Source: Bacteroidaceae bacterium
Lineage (GTDB): Bacteria; Bacteroidota; Bacteroidia; Bacteroidales; Bacteroidaceae
DNA: 5,306 nt
Direction: 5' to 3'
Assembly (NCBI GenBank): GCA_900765575.1
Contig: CAAFRW010000009.1
Location: forward strand, 1-5,306
Positions 1-5,306 of the stretch are shown piece by piece. Each line of letters begins with the position of its first letter. Position 1 is the first letter of the stretch. A program made the position numbers and the translations under genes. A model generated the notes under the pieces. It saw only the letters and a program-made list of their open reading frames with translations. It ran no database searches and was not told the origin of the DNA.

Positions 1-72
1 CTTTTCCTATCTCAGAAGCGGAGTATTTCCCCGTGAAGCATCTCGTTTATGGAACATCACTCTCCGCCTCCG
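1..72. other. Sequence downstream of GH28, nothing recognisable
   Basis: These 72 bases follow the GH28 stop codon on the transcript. I see no clear stem followed by a T-run, no intergenic repeat of the type found upstream, and no open frame with a convincing start. The next gene, if there is one, begins outside the window. Confidence 0.5.
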
Positions 73-1668
73 TTACTCTCTGTCTATGGTTATGTCGGAA
101 GGGGTACAGTCTTTAAAATAAATATTCTCGGACAGCTTGCCGTCCACCTTCCCGTAGACCTTGCCACCGGGCACTTTAAAGGTTACATTCTTAAACAGGA
201 TATTCCGCCCGTCGGAAATACGGAGGGTATTATCCGGTGATTCCAAGACGGCATTCTCCAAAACCAACCCGTTGATATCGTCGGCCAGCATCAGCTTCTG
301 ACTTCTCGACTGCACGTTCGAAATAGTTACATTACGGGCCGGGGACTCCGGAATGCCGGACACTTTCAGGAAGTAAGAAGCATCTTCCACCACTATATCT
401 TTTATATCTACATTCCGATAGACCGGTGTAAATTCGTCCGGTTTCATCCACGAACGGGCTGCCTGAGCGCCCACATACACGCTCGACCCTAACATATCGA
501 AATGAATGGCCGTTGCTTTCGTGGTCATCCGGATGCGTTCATAATAGAGGTTCTCGCCGCCACCGCCACGGGGACGACGGGTTTTGAAACGAATGCCTAC
601 ATCCGTACCTTCGAATACACAATCGTGCGCATACAGGTCGCGAATCATTCCGGCCGTCTCGCTTCCGCAAGTGATGCCGCCATGCCCTATTTTAGTGAGG
701 TTATAGCGCAACACAATGTTCTCCGTAGGCCGGTTCACCCGCAATCCGTCAATGCCACGTCCCGACTTGATGGTAAAGCAGTCGTCTCCGGTAGACAGGG
801 TACAGTATTCAATCAACACATTCCGGCAAGATTCAATGTCCATGCCATCGCCCATAGGCAATCCCACCGAGTTGACCGTGATACCGCGTATAATCACGTT
901 CTCGCAATAAACGGGCACGATGTTCCAAAAAACGCAAGCTTCCAACGACACTCCTTCGATATACACATTGGTACAATTTATAGGGCCGATGAAGGTGGGA
1001 AGAAATATTTTAGAGCCGTCTCGTCCGTCGTAGACGCGCTCGGTGGACGGCTTGTCGTATTCGATGTACTGGTCGAACGAGCCATAGCCTACATTCCGTT
1101 TCCAGAGCTCACAGTCGCGGCCGGGTCCCACTAACCTGCCCTTTCCGGTGACAGCGATATGGTCTTCGCCGTTCGCATAGATGCAGGCACCCATAGACAT
1201 GCCTTCCACTCCGGCACTACGGGTGAAAACCACCGGAAGATAGTCTTTTATCTCCCCACTGAAATGCACCACCGCCCCTTCGGAAACATGCAGGTTGACA
1301 TGGCTCTTCAAGATGATACGTCCCGTGTTCCACTCTCCCGCGGGAATCACTACCGTGCCTCCCCCTTTCCGGTTCACTTCGTCGATGGCTGCCTGAATAG
1401 CCTCCGTTGCCATCTTCTTTTGTTTCGCCCCCTTCTTGGTGATGCTCAATGTGTAATCCGGAAAGGTTGTTTTAGTAAGTTGCGGCATATCGAACGGAGC
1501 GGATATCGGAGCTATCGTCTCCGGCATTCTGTCCGCTCCCACCTGGTCGGCCGTTGGAACCACTGCACCGGTTTGCGCTTGCGCCATAGAAAAACCACCG
1601 TTCAGCGCCAACAGAACCATACAGATAGCCTTTGCGCTGCCTAAGGCTATAATCATAGATTTTTTCAT
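73..1668 (-). CDS. Secreted glycoside hydrolase family 28 (polygalacturonase-like)
   Basis: This 531-residue protein probably hydrolyses alpha-linked galacturonic acid in pectin, in the periplasm or at the cell surface. Residues 1-31 look like a type I signal peptide: a KK start, a hydrophobic core and a likely cut after AQA (29-31); no lipobox is seen. From about residue 85 a right-handed beta-helix fits, beginning with the stretch ATEAIQAAID...GGGTVVIPAG (87-111). The four GH28 motifs are present in order: GDGMDIES (273-280, D274), TGDDC (293-297, D295 and D296), IGHGG (327-331, H329) and IRFK (359-362, R360 and K362). Motif I lacks the classical Asn (Met272 stands there), and the classical RIK is RFK. 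The intact GDD argues against a rhamnogalacturonan hydrolase. The ATG at 1668 is chosen because it opens the signal peptide. It is the last gene of the set, 429 nt after GH29. Endo or exo action and exact substrate cannot be told; the family call is firm. Confidence 0.92.
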   Translation of the reverse strand: MKKSMIIALGSAKAICMVLLALNGGFSMAQAQTGAVVPTADQVGADRMPETIAPISAPFDMPQLTKTTFPDYTLSITKKGAKQKKMATEAIQAAIDEVNRKGGGTVVIPAGEWNTGRIILKSHVNLHVSEGAVVHFSGEIKDYLPVVFTRSAGVEGMSMGACIYANGEDHIAVTGKGRLVGPGRDCELWKRNVGYGSFDQYIEYDKPSTERVYDGRDGSKIFLPTFIGPINCTNVYIEGVSLEACVFWNIVPVYCENVIIRGITVNSVGLPMGDGMDIESCRNVLIEYCTLSTGDDCFTIKSGRGIDGLRVNRPTENIVLRYNLTKIGHGGITCGSETAGMIRDLYAHDCVFEGTDVGIRFKTRRPRGGGGENLYYERIRMTTKATAIHFDMLGSSVYVGAQAARSWMKPDEFTPVYRNVDIKDIVVEDASYFLKVSGIPESPARNVTISNVQSRSQKLMLADDINGLVLENAVLESPDNTLRISDGRNILFKNVTFKVPGGKVYGKVDGKLSENIYFKDCTPSDITIDRE

Positions 1669-1715
1669 CTTTTTATACTATTTGTTCAATTCTTTCTTTT
1701 TTTATTTTTCAATTC
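1669..1715 (-). promoter_or_regulatory. A-rich untranslated leader before GH28
   Basis: On the minus strand the bases just before the GH28 ATG are almost all A and T with a few G, including AAAAATAAAAAAAGAAAG and then AACAAATAGTATAAAAAG directly before the start. There is no Shine-Dalgarno sequence. Bacteroidota are known to start translation largely without one and to favour A-rich, unstructured leaders, which this matches. No TAnnTTTG-type Bacteroides -7 element was found upstream by eye, so it is read as a translation leader, not a promoter. Confidence 0.4.
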
Positions 1716-1934
1716 TCTTTCGTGCCGTTTCCCTTATTCGGAACATCAAGAAGTAATCGCTTTAGCCGAGAGCTATTGTTTTCTTTATTTGCCAAGAGCC
1801 AAAGAAGTTGTCATCTATTTTACTTGCCGGAAACGAGTGCCTCAGTCCTTCAACGATACCCGTTTTATACCTCCGCAAAGTTTCCGGTACGAGAGTTAGA
1901 ACTTGCAATATAGAGCCTTTACTCCTTAATACTC
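1716..1934. other. Unassigned intergenic segment between repeats and GH28
   Basis: About 220 bases lie between the repeat block and the GH28 leader. The composition is more even than the flanking repeats, and both strands carry frames of about 63-66 codons. The minus-strand frame (1962-1762) includes PETLRRYKTGIVEGLRHSFP and then KIDDNFFGSW, which looks protein-like, but its only start is a TTG inside the adjoining repeat and it has no internal ATG. The plus-strand frame at 1722-1913 has an ATG but no recognisable domain. An 8-base inverted pair (CCGGAAAC at 1827-1834, GTTTCCGG at 1880-1887) is too weak and too widely spaced to call a structure. It may be a gene relic or a dispersed intergenic element. 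Confidence 0.35.
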
Positions 1935-2010
1935 CGAACTCCCTTTCACTTTCAACTTTCAATTTTCAATTAAAGAAACTTTCAATTAAGAAACTCTCAA
2001 CTCTCCACTC
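1935..2010 (-). repeat. Composite intergenic repeat, copy A (GH29-GH28 gap)
   Basis: Read on the minus strand it starts GAGTGGAGAGTTGAGAG, passes through two TTAATTGAAA blocks and GAAAATTGAAAGTTGAAAG, and ends GTGAAAGGGAGTTCGGAG. It has the same block order as copy B, which precedes it on the transcript, but only one copy of the 14-base GGAGAGTTGAGAGT-type unit. The end is more diverged than in copies B and C (GGGAGTTCGGAG against GGGAATTAGGAG). Confidence 0.8.
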
Positions 2011-2016
2011 AATAAC

Positions 2017-2099
2017 CTCCTAATTCCCTTCACTTTCAATTTTCAACTTTCAATTTTCAATTAAAGAACTCTCAACTCTCCACTCTCAACTCTCCACTT
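2017..2099 (-). repeat. Composite intergenic repeat, copy B, abutting the GH29 stop
   Basis: On the minus strand the repeat begins immediately at the GH29 stop: TAC TAA GTGGAGAG, sharing two bases of the stop codon. It consists of two tandem 14-base units (plus-strand CTCTCAACTCTCCA), then TTCTTTAATTGAAA, then alternating GAAAATT / GAAAGTT blocks, ending GGGAATTAGGAG. Its first 37 plus-strand bases (2017-2053) are identical to 3758-3794 in copy C, and the tail of about 45 bases is also the same; copy C is about 16 bases longer in the middle. Confidence 0.88.
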
Positions 2100-3531
2100 A
2101 GTAAAGCTCAAACTTCACCACCTGTGCCGCATCCGACGGCAAGCGTGCTCCCTTCGGAATGGTTAAAATCAGTCCCTCTTTCCCCTCTGTAAAGGAACAA
2201 GTGAAATTCTTTTTCACGCTCAACAACGTAGCCGATTTCACTTTCCCCTTCATATTGTCAGGAGTCATCTTCGAGAGAAGAAGCGGTTTCCCCGTCTCCG
2301 GCCAATCCAGGAAGATAGCATACAACGTCTTTCCCTTGGTGGTGTAATGCACCCGGCAACCGTCCGCCGTTACCTCATTCGACACTACGTAAGGACGCGT
2401 ACCGTAAATGGCTTCTCCATACGACCATAGCCAGACGCCCACATTGGCTACCACATCCTTCTGGTCTTGCGGGAACGAGCCGTCGGCCATCGGCGAAAGA
2501 TTCAGCAGAAACTGTCCGTTGTTACTTACTACCTCTATCAACTTCTGGATAATCTCCTTCGGAGTGGAAAGCTGCATCCCTTTTACATATCCCCACGAGC
2601 GGTGATAGCCGGTGCTGATGGTGTAGTCGCACAGCCAAGGGATAGAGTCTATCTTATCGGGATTGTGCATTTCATGGTCGAGCATACCGACAGAACGTGG
2701 GAAGTCATCGTTTTTATACGTAAATATCACTTCCTTGCCGTCTTTCTGCGCACGATTGAAGTAATGAGCCAGGAAATCGAGCTTATACTTTTCCGGAATC
2801 TGGTCCATCCAAGCATCAAAATAGATAATATCGGGACTGTATTTGTCTACCACCTCATTGCTCTTGTCGAGCCACATCTGCAACCACTCATCGTGAGGCA
2901 TCAGGCAACCGTATAGCTTGGCGTACTTCGGATTATTGGCCGCCCACTCCGGTTTTACTTTTACGTAAGTATAGTTTATTTCGTGATGCAGGGAAGTAAA
3001 GAACTTCATGCCCCTTGCCTTAATCGCCTGTCCCAGTTCGCCGATAATGTCCCGTTTAGGCCCCATTTTCTTCGCGTTGAAAGGCGTATACTTACTATCC
3101 CACATAGAAAATCCATCGTGATGCTCGGCCACTGTTCCAGCAAAGCGCGCCCCACTCTCTTTAAAGAGCTCCGCCCACTCCTCCGCGTTAAATTTCTCCC
3201 CTTTAAACATCGGGATGAAATCGTGATAGCCAAACTTGGAAAGCGGACCATATAAAGCAATATGGCGATTGTGTCCTCCCATCAGGAAATTGGTAGAAGT
3301 AGAATCGCAATGCATGTAGTAATAATACTGCTCGTTGCCATAGGCAGGCACCGAATAGACACCCCAATGGCAATAGATACCGAACTTGGCATCGCGCATC
3401 CATTCGGGTACAGGTGTATGCCTCGAAAGAGACGACCAGTCCGGCGTAAATCGTTCGGAGGTTTGCGCTTGTACAGAGCCGGCGCCTGCAAGCAACCCCA
3501 CCATAAGTCCAATAATACGTAGTGTTTTCAT
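2098..3531 (-). CDS. Secreted glycoside hydrolase family 29 (alpha-L-fucosidase-like)
   Basis: This 477-residue enzyme probably releases alpha-L-fucose from glycan side chains by a retaining mechanism in the periplasm. Residues 1-22 form a signal peptide (MKTLRIIGLMVGLLAGAGS then VQA, likely cut before Q23). The catalytic barrel covers about 30-375: KFGIYCHWG (49-57), EHHDGFSMWD (136-145), and SPDIIYFDAW (232-241), in which D239 is the expected nucleophile. FLLNLSPMADG (341-351) closes the barrel in the usual GH29 way. E287 in the LDHEMHN stretch is a candidate acid/base, a weak call because this residue varies in the family. Residues about 380-477 look like the C-terminal beta-sandwich. The frame stays open up to an ATG at 3612, but those 27 extra residues are repeat-encoded and would bury the signal peptide, so the ATG at 3531 is preferred. 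The stop codon abuts the downstream repeat. Linkage specificity is not readable. Confidence 0.92.
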   Translation of the reverse strand: MKTLRIIGLMVGLLAGAGSVQAQTSERFTPDWSSLSRHTPVPEWMRDAKFGIYCHWGVYSVPAYGNEQYYYYMHCDSTSTNFLMGGHNRHIALYGPLSKFGYHDFIPMFKGEKFNAEEWAELFKESGARFAGTVAEHHDGFSMWDSKYTPFNAKKMGPKRDIIGELGQAIKARGMKFFTSLHHEINYTYVKVKPEWAANNPKYAKLYGCLMPHDEWLQMWLDKSNEVVDKYSPDIIYFDAWMDQIPEKYKLDFLAHYFNRAQKDGKEVIFTYKNDDFPRSVGMLDHEMHNPDKIDSIPWLCDYTISTGYHRSWGYVKGMQLSTPKEIIQKLIEVVSNNGQFLLNLSPMADGSFPQDQKDVVANVGVWLWSYGEAIYGTRPYVVSNEVTADGCRVHYTTKGKTLYAIFLDWPETGKPLLLSKMTPDNMKGKVKSATLLSVKKNFTCSFTEGKEGLILTIPKGARLPSDAAQVVKFELY

Positions 3532-3544
3532 AATTAGTATATTA

Positions 3545-3583
3545 TTATTTAATTGAAAGTTGAAAATTGAAAATTGAAAATGA
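3545..3583. repeat. Inverted arm of the intergenic repeat, upstream of GH29
   Basis: On the plus strand this reads TTATTTAATTGAAAGTTGAA and continues with AATTGAAA blocks, which is the orientation opposite to copies A-D. It is the reverse complement of 3771-3809 except at two positions, 3566 and 3580. It ends 13 bases before the GH29 ATG on the transcript. Confidence 0.85.
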
Positions 3584-3704
3584 GAAGAGTTCTTTAGTGA
3601 GTGAAATGCCATAAGCTATTCATTGCACTTTTACTCTTAAGTCCGTTCAGCTAACTGATAGCTCCCTAGAACTCCTTATGTCCTCTTCTAACTTCGTTCC
3701 ATAT

Positions 3705-3757
3705 TCTATTTTCAATTAAAGAACTCTTCAATTTCAACTCTCTACTTAGTAAGTCCA
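3705..3757 (-). repeat. Composite intergenic repeat, copy D (diverged, GH2-GH29 gap)
   Basis: This follows copy C on the transcript, in the same orientation. On the minus strand it reads CTTACTAAGTAGAGAGTTGA, then GAAGAGTTCTTTAATTGAAA. The opening TTACTAAGT[A/G]GAGAG also occurs at the GH29 stop junction. The 3' half past 3705 is too diverged to align with confidence, though a GGAG-ending stretch near 3672 may be its remnant. Confidence 0.65.
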
Positions 3758-3856
3758 CTCCTAATTCCCTTCACTTTCAATTTTCAACTTTCAACTTTCA
3801 ATTAAATAAGCTTTCAATTAAAGAACTCTCAACTCTCCACTCTCAACTCTCCACTT
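3758..3856 (-). repeat. Composite intergenic repeat, copy C, overlapping the GH2 3' end
   Basis: Same architecture as copy B: two tandem 14-base GGAGAGTTGAGAGT-type units, TTCTTTAATTGAAAG, GAAAGTT blocks and the end GGGAATTAGGAG. It carries about 16 extra bases containing a second TTTAATTGAAAG block. Bases 3821-3853 are translated as the last 11 residues of the GH2 protein, and the GH2 stop TAA at 3820-3818 lies inside the TTTAATTGAAAG block. Confidence 0.88.
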
Positions 3857-5306
3857 TATTAACTCTTTTACTATAGCCTTGCCGGAGCGTCCGCGCACCT
3901 CAATGATGTTTTCCCCCGGTTTCAGGCGGACATCCTTAAAAAGGCACAACTGCACCTTATCCGGAGACATCGTCCCTATTTTCTTTCCGTTTACATACAG
4001 CGTGGTTTGCGGACAATTGCTGTACACACGAATGTCGGTAACAGACTGCTTGCGTTCTGTGAGGCGCCGCGAAGCAATGTACACCATCGGTTCCGGATTC
4101 CAATTCGCCTTATACAGGAAATAAGCATCTTTCTTTATCTTCCGGTCGTGGGTGACCAGTCCTTTCGTATTGAGGTTGCACGTACCTCCTTCGCTCCCAC
4201 CCGGCACAACAAAGTCGAACATCGCCCACACAAACGAACCCCACACCTTCGGATTGTCTTTCAATACGCGCCAATCCTCCTCGTGTACATAAGACTGCCA
4301 CTCTTCCGGATGAAAAGGGCCTCCCATCGTTTCCTTCAACTGTTCGCCGACAGGACCTTCCTGATGATGGAAAGGATTACCACCCGCCCCATATTCACTC
4401 ATGGCTATCCGGCGGTTGCCGAACTCGGCGTAGCGGTGGTCGAGAAAGCCCCCGAACGAACTGAGCAGCCCCGTGTTATTCTCCTCGGCCGGCCATCGTT
4501 GCATCCAATACCATCCGGGATAATTATTGAAACAAAGCGCATCCGGATATTGGTTGTAGAAACGCTTCCCCTTATTACTTGCCGCAGTGATGATACGCTG
4601 TCCACCCTCGGCCCGGGCTATGTCCATAAGCTCGTGGAACAGGGTTCTCGGATAAGGCGTTTCCGGATGGTCTATCTCATTATAAATTCCCCACCAGGCA
4701 ACACTGGGATGATTATAGAGCTGATGTACCATCTCTTGCATAAACTGGCAGGTATTCTTATTGAAATCGGGACTATTGCGGGTTTCGTTGACCAATGAGA
4801 CTTCGTCCCAGACAAGAAATCCCTCCCTGTCGGCCACCTCGTGAATATGCGCGCTTTGGGGATAATGAGCCATGCGGATGGCCGTAGCACCGATGTCTTT
4901 GATGCAAGCCATGTCCGAATCTTCATCCGCCGCAGAAAGCGCCCACCCTTTATCTTTCATATCCTGATGCCGGGAGACGCCATATACCGGATAGGGTACA
5001 CCGTTCAGTTCGAATCCCTCTTTCTGGGAGATGGCCACCGTACGCAATCCGAATGTCTGCGAAAGGGAATCTACCACAACGCCCTGCTGGCTGACTTTCA
5101 CTTCCACCGTATACAGATAAGGATTCTTCCGCCCGTCCCAACGCACGGGATTGGCCAAGCTGAAAGGAATCGTGCACGGGGTATCCGTTCCGGAACAGAG
5201 GTGGATGGTTTGAGTCTGACGTGCCACGTCTTTCCCTTTGGCATCCTTCACAACGGCTTCCACGGTAGCATCCGTTTCGGGTGCACGGGGGTCGAGCTTC
5301 GCATAA
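3818..5306 (-). CDS. Glycoside hydrolase family 2 (beta-galactosidase-like), 5' end missing
   Basis: The gene enters from beyond the window edge: the frame is open to base 5305, reading YAKLDPRAPETDATVE, and the GTG at 5263 is not a true start. The N-terminal sugar-binding sandwich that GH2 enzymes carry is therefore outside. Numbering from the codon at 5263, residues 1-75 are the end of the Ig-like domain, closing with FGLR (71-74). The barrel follows, with GVSRHQD (95-101), WDEV (152-155), the acid/base in WGIYNEI (191-197, E196 at 4676-4678) and the nucleophile in MSEYGAGG (288-295, E290 at 4394-4396). Residues from about 385, including TLYVNGKKIG (421-430), resemble the DUF4982-type Ig-like domain common in Bacteroides GH2 proteins. 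The last 11 residues and the stop come from an intergenic repeat. Both catalytic glutamates are intact. Beta-galactosidase is most likely; beta-glucuronidase, beta-galacturonidase or another GH2 activity remains possible. A signal peptide cannot be assessed. Confidence 0.93.
   Translation of the reverse strand, partial: YAKLDPRAPETDATVEAVVKDAKGKDVARQTQTIHLCSGTDTPCTIPFSLANPVRWDGRKNPYLYTVEVKVSQQGVVVDSLSQTFGLRTVAISQKEGFELNGVPYPVYGVSRHQDMKDKGWALSAADEDSDMACIKDIGATAIRMAHYPQSAHIHEVADREGFLVWDEVSLVNETRNSPDFNKNTCQFMQEMVHQLYNHPSVAWWGIYNEIDHPETPYPRTLFHELMDIARAEGGQRIITAASNKGKRFYNQYPDALCFNNYPGWYWMQRWPAEENNTGLLSSFGGFLDHRYAEFGNRRIAMSEYGAGGNPFHHQEGPVGEQLKETMGGPFHPEEWQSYVHEEDWRVLKDNPKVWGSFVWAMFDFVVPGGSEGGTCNLNTKGLVTHDRKIKKDAYFLYKANWNPEPMVYIASRRLTERKQSVTDIRVYSNCPQTTLYVNGKKIGTMSPDKVQLCLFKDVRLKPGENIIEVRGRSGKAIVKELIKWRVESGELRVL

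Larger units (their letters stand above)
3545..3809 (-). promoter_or_regulatory. Predicted long RNA hairpin in the GH2-GH29 gap
   Basis: Bases 3771-3809 and 3545-3583 pair along 39 positions. The two differences (3788 with 3566, and 3774 with 3580) become G-U pairs in the minus-strand transcript, so the sense RNA can form an unbroken stem. Inside it, 3717-3729 and 3584-3596 are an exact 13-base complement (TAAAGAACTCTTC on the plus strand at 3717-3729), nested correctly, with an apical loop of about 120 nt. The stem base is 13 nt from the GH29 ATG. A role in processing, stability or translation is inference; repeat copies elsewhere could pair in competition. Confidence 0.55.

Noticed and set aside
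502..1134. 210-codon open frame on the plus strand, antisense to GH28
   Set aside because: It overlaps the GH28 catalytic region, has no recognisable motif and no supporting context.
1762..1962. 66-codon minus-strand frame as a real small gene
   Set aside because: Its only start is a TTG within repeat copy A and there is no internal ATG. It was kept only as an observation.
3532..3612. Upstream ATG at 3612 as the GH29 start
   Set aside because: The added 27 residues come from the inverted repeat arm, would place the signal peptide internally, and a good ATG at 3531 directly opens the signal peptide.
3545..3809. Hairpin as an intrinsic terminator
   Set aside because: The stem is AT-rich rather than GC-rich, the loop is about 120 nt, and no clean T-run follows before the GH29 start.
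3532..3817. Bacteroides-type promoter (TAnnTTTG with upstream TTTG) before GH29 or GH28
   Set aside because: No match to the -7 element was found on the minus strand in either gap by eye; internal promoters cannot be excluded but are not supported.
3705..3856. Repeat block as a CRISPR array
   Set aside because: The units are short, contiguous and degenerate, with no regular unique spacers and no cas genes.
4007..4798. 263-codon open frame on the plus strand, antisense to GH2
   Set aside because: It lies wholly inside a GH2 gene with intact catalytic motifs, and its translation shows no domain or signal peptide. It is best explained as an antisense shadow of the codon usage.

Overview
The window looks like part of a polysaccharide utilization locus from a gut-type Bacteroidales genome, most likely Bacteroides or a close relative. 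The basis is three secreted or periplasmic-type glycoside hydrolases in one direction, no Shine-Dalgarno sequences before the starts, and AT-rich intergenic repeats of a TTTCAATT / CTCTCAACTCTCC type. The repeat affinity is from memory and was not searched.

Layout, all on the minus strand, so the transcript runs from high to low coordinates. 5306-3818: a GH2 beta-galactosidase-like enzyme, cut by the window edge and lacking its N-terminal part. 3817-3532: a repeat-filled gap. 3531-2098: a GH29 alpha-L-fucosidase-like enzyme with a signal peptide. 2097-1669: a second gap, half repeats and half unassigned sequence. 1668-73: a GH28 polygalacturonase-like enzyme with a signal peptide. 72-1: no recognisable feature. 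I found no rRNA, tRNA, CRISPR array, transposase or regulator gene.

The three enzymes would together act on a plant glycan that carries galacturonic acid, fucose and a beta-linked sugar, usually galactose in GH2. Pectic rhamnogalacturonan with decorated side chains fits, but the exact substrate is inferred only from families. They are probably co-transcribed, since all three point the same way and no Bacteroides-type promoter is evident between them, although the gaps are long for an operon.

The most unusual content is between the genes. Each gap begins, on the transcript, at or inside the 3' end of the upstream gene, with two tandem copies of an approximately 75-100 bp composite repeat in the same orientation. 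In the GH2-GH29 gap a further repeat segment lies in the opposite orientation just before the GH29 start. Together they form a 39-nt stem in the sense transcript (37 Watson-Crick pairs and 2 G-U pairs), with a nested 13-bp stem, ending 13 nt before the GH29 ATG. The GH2 reading frame runs into the repeat and takes its last 11 residues and stop codon from it.
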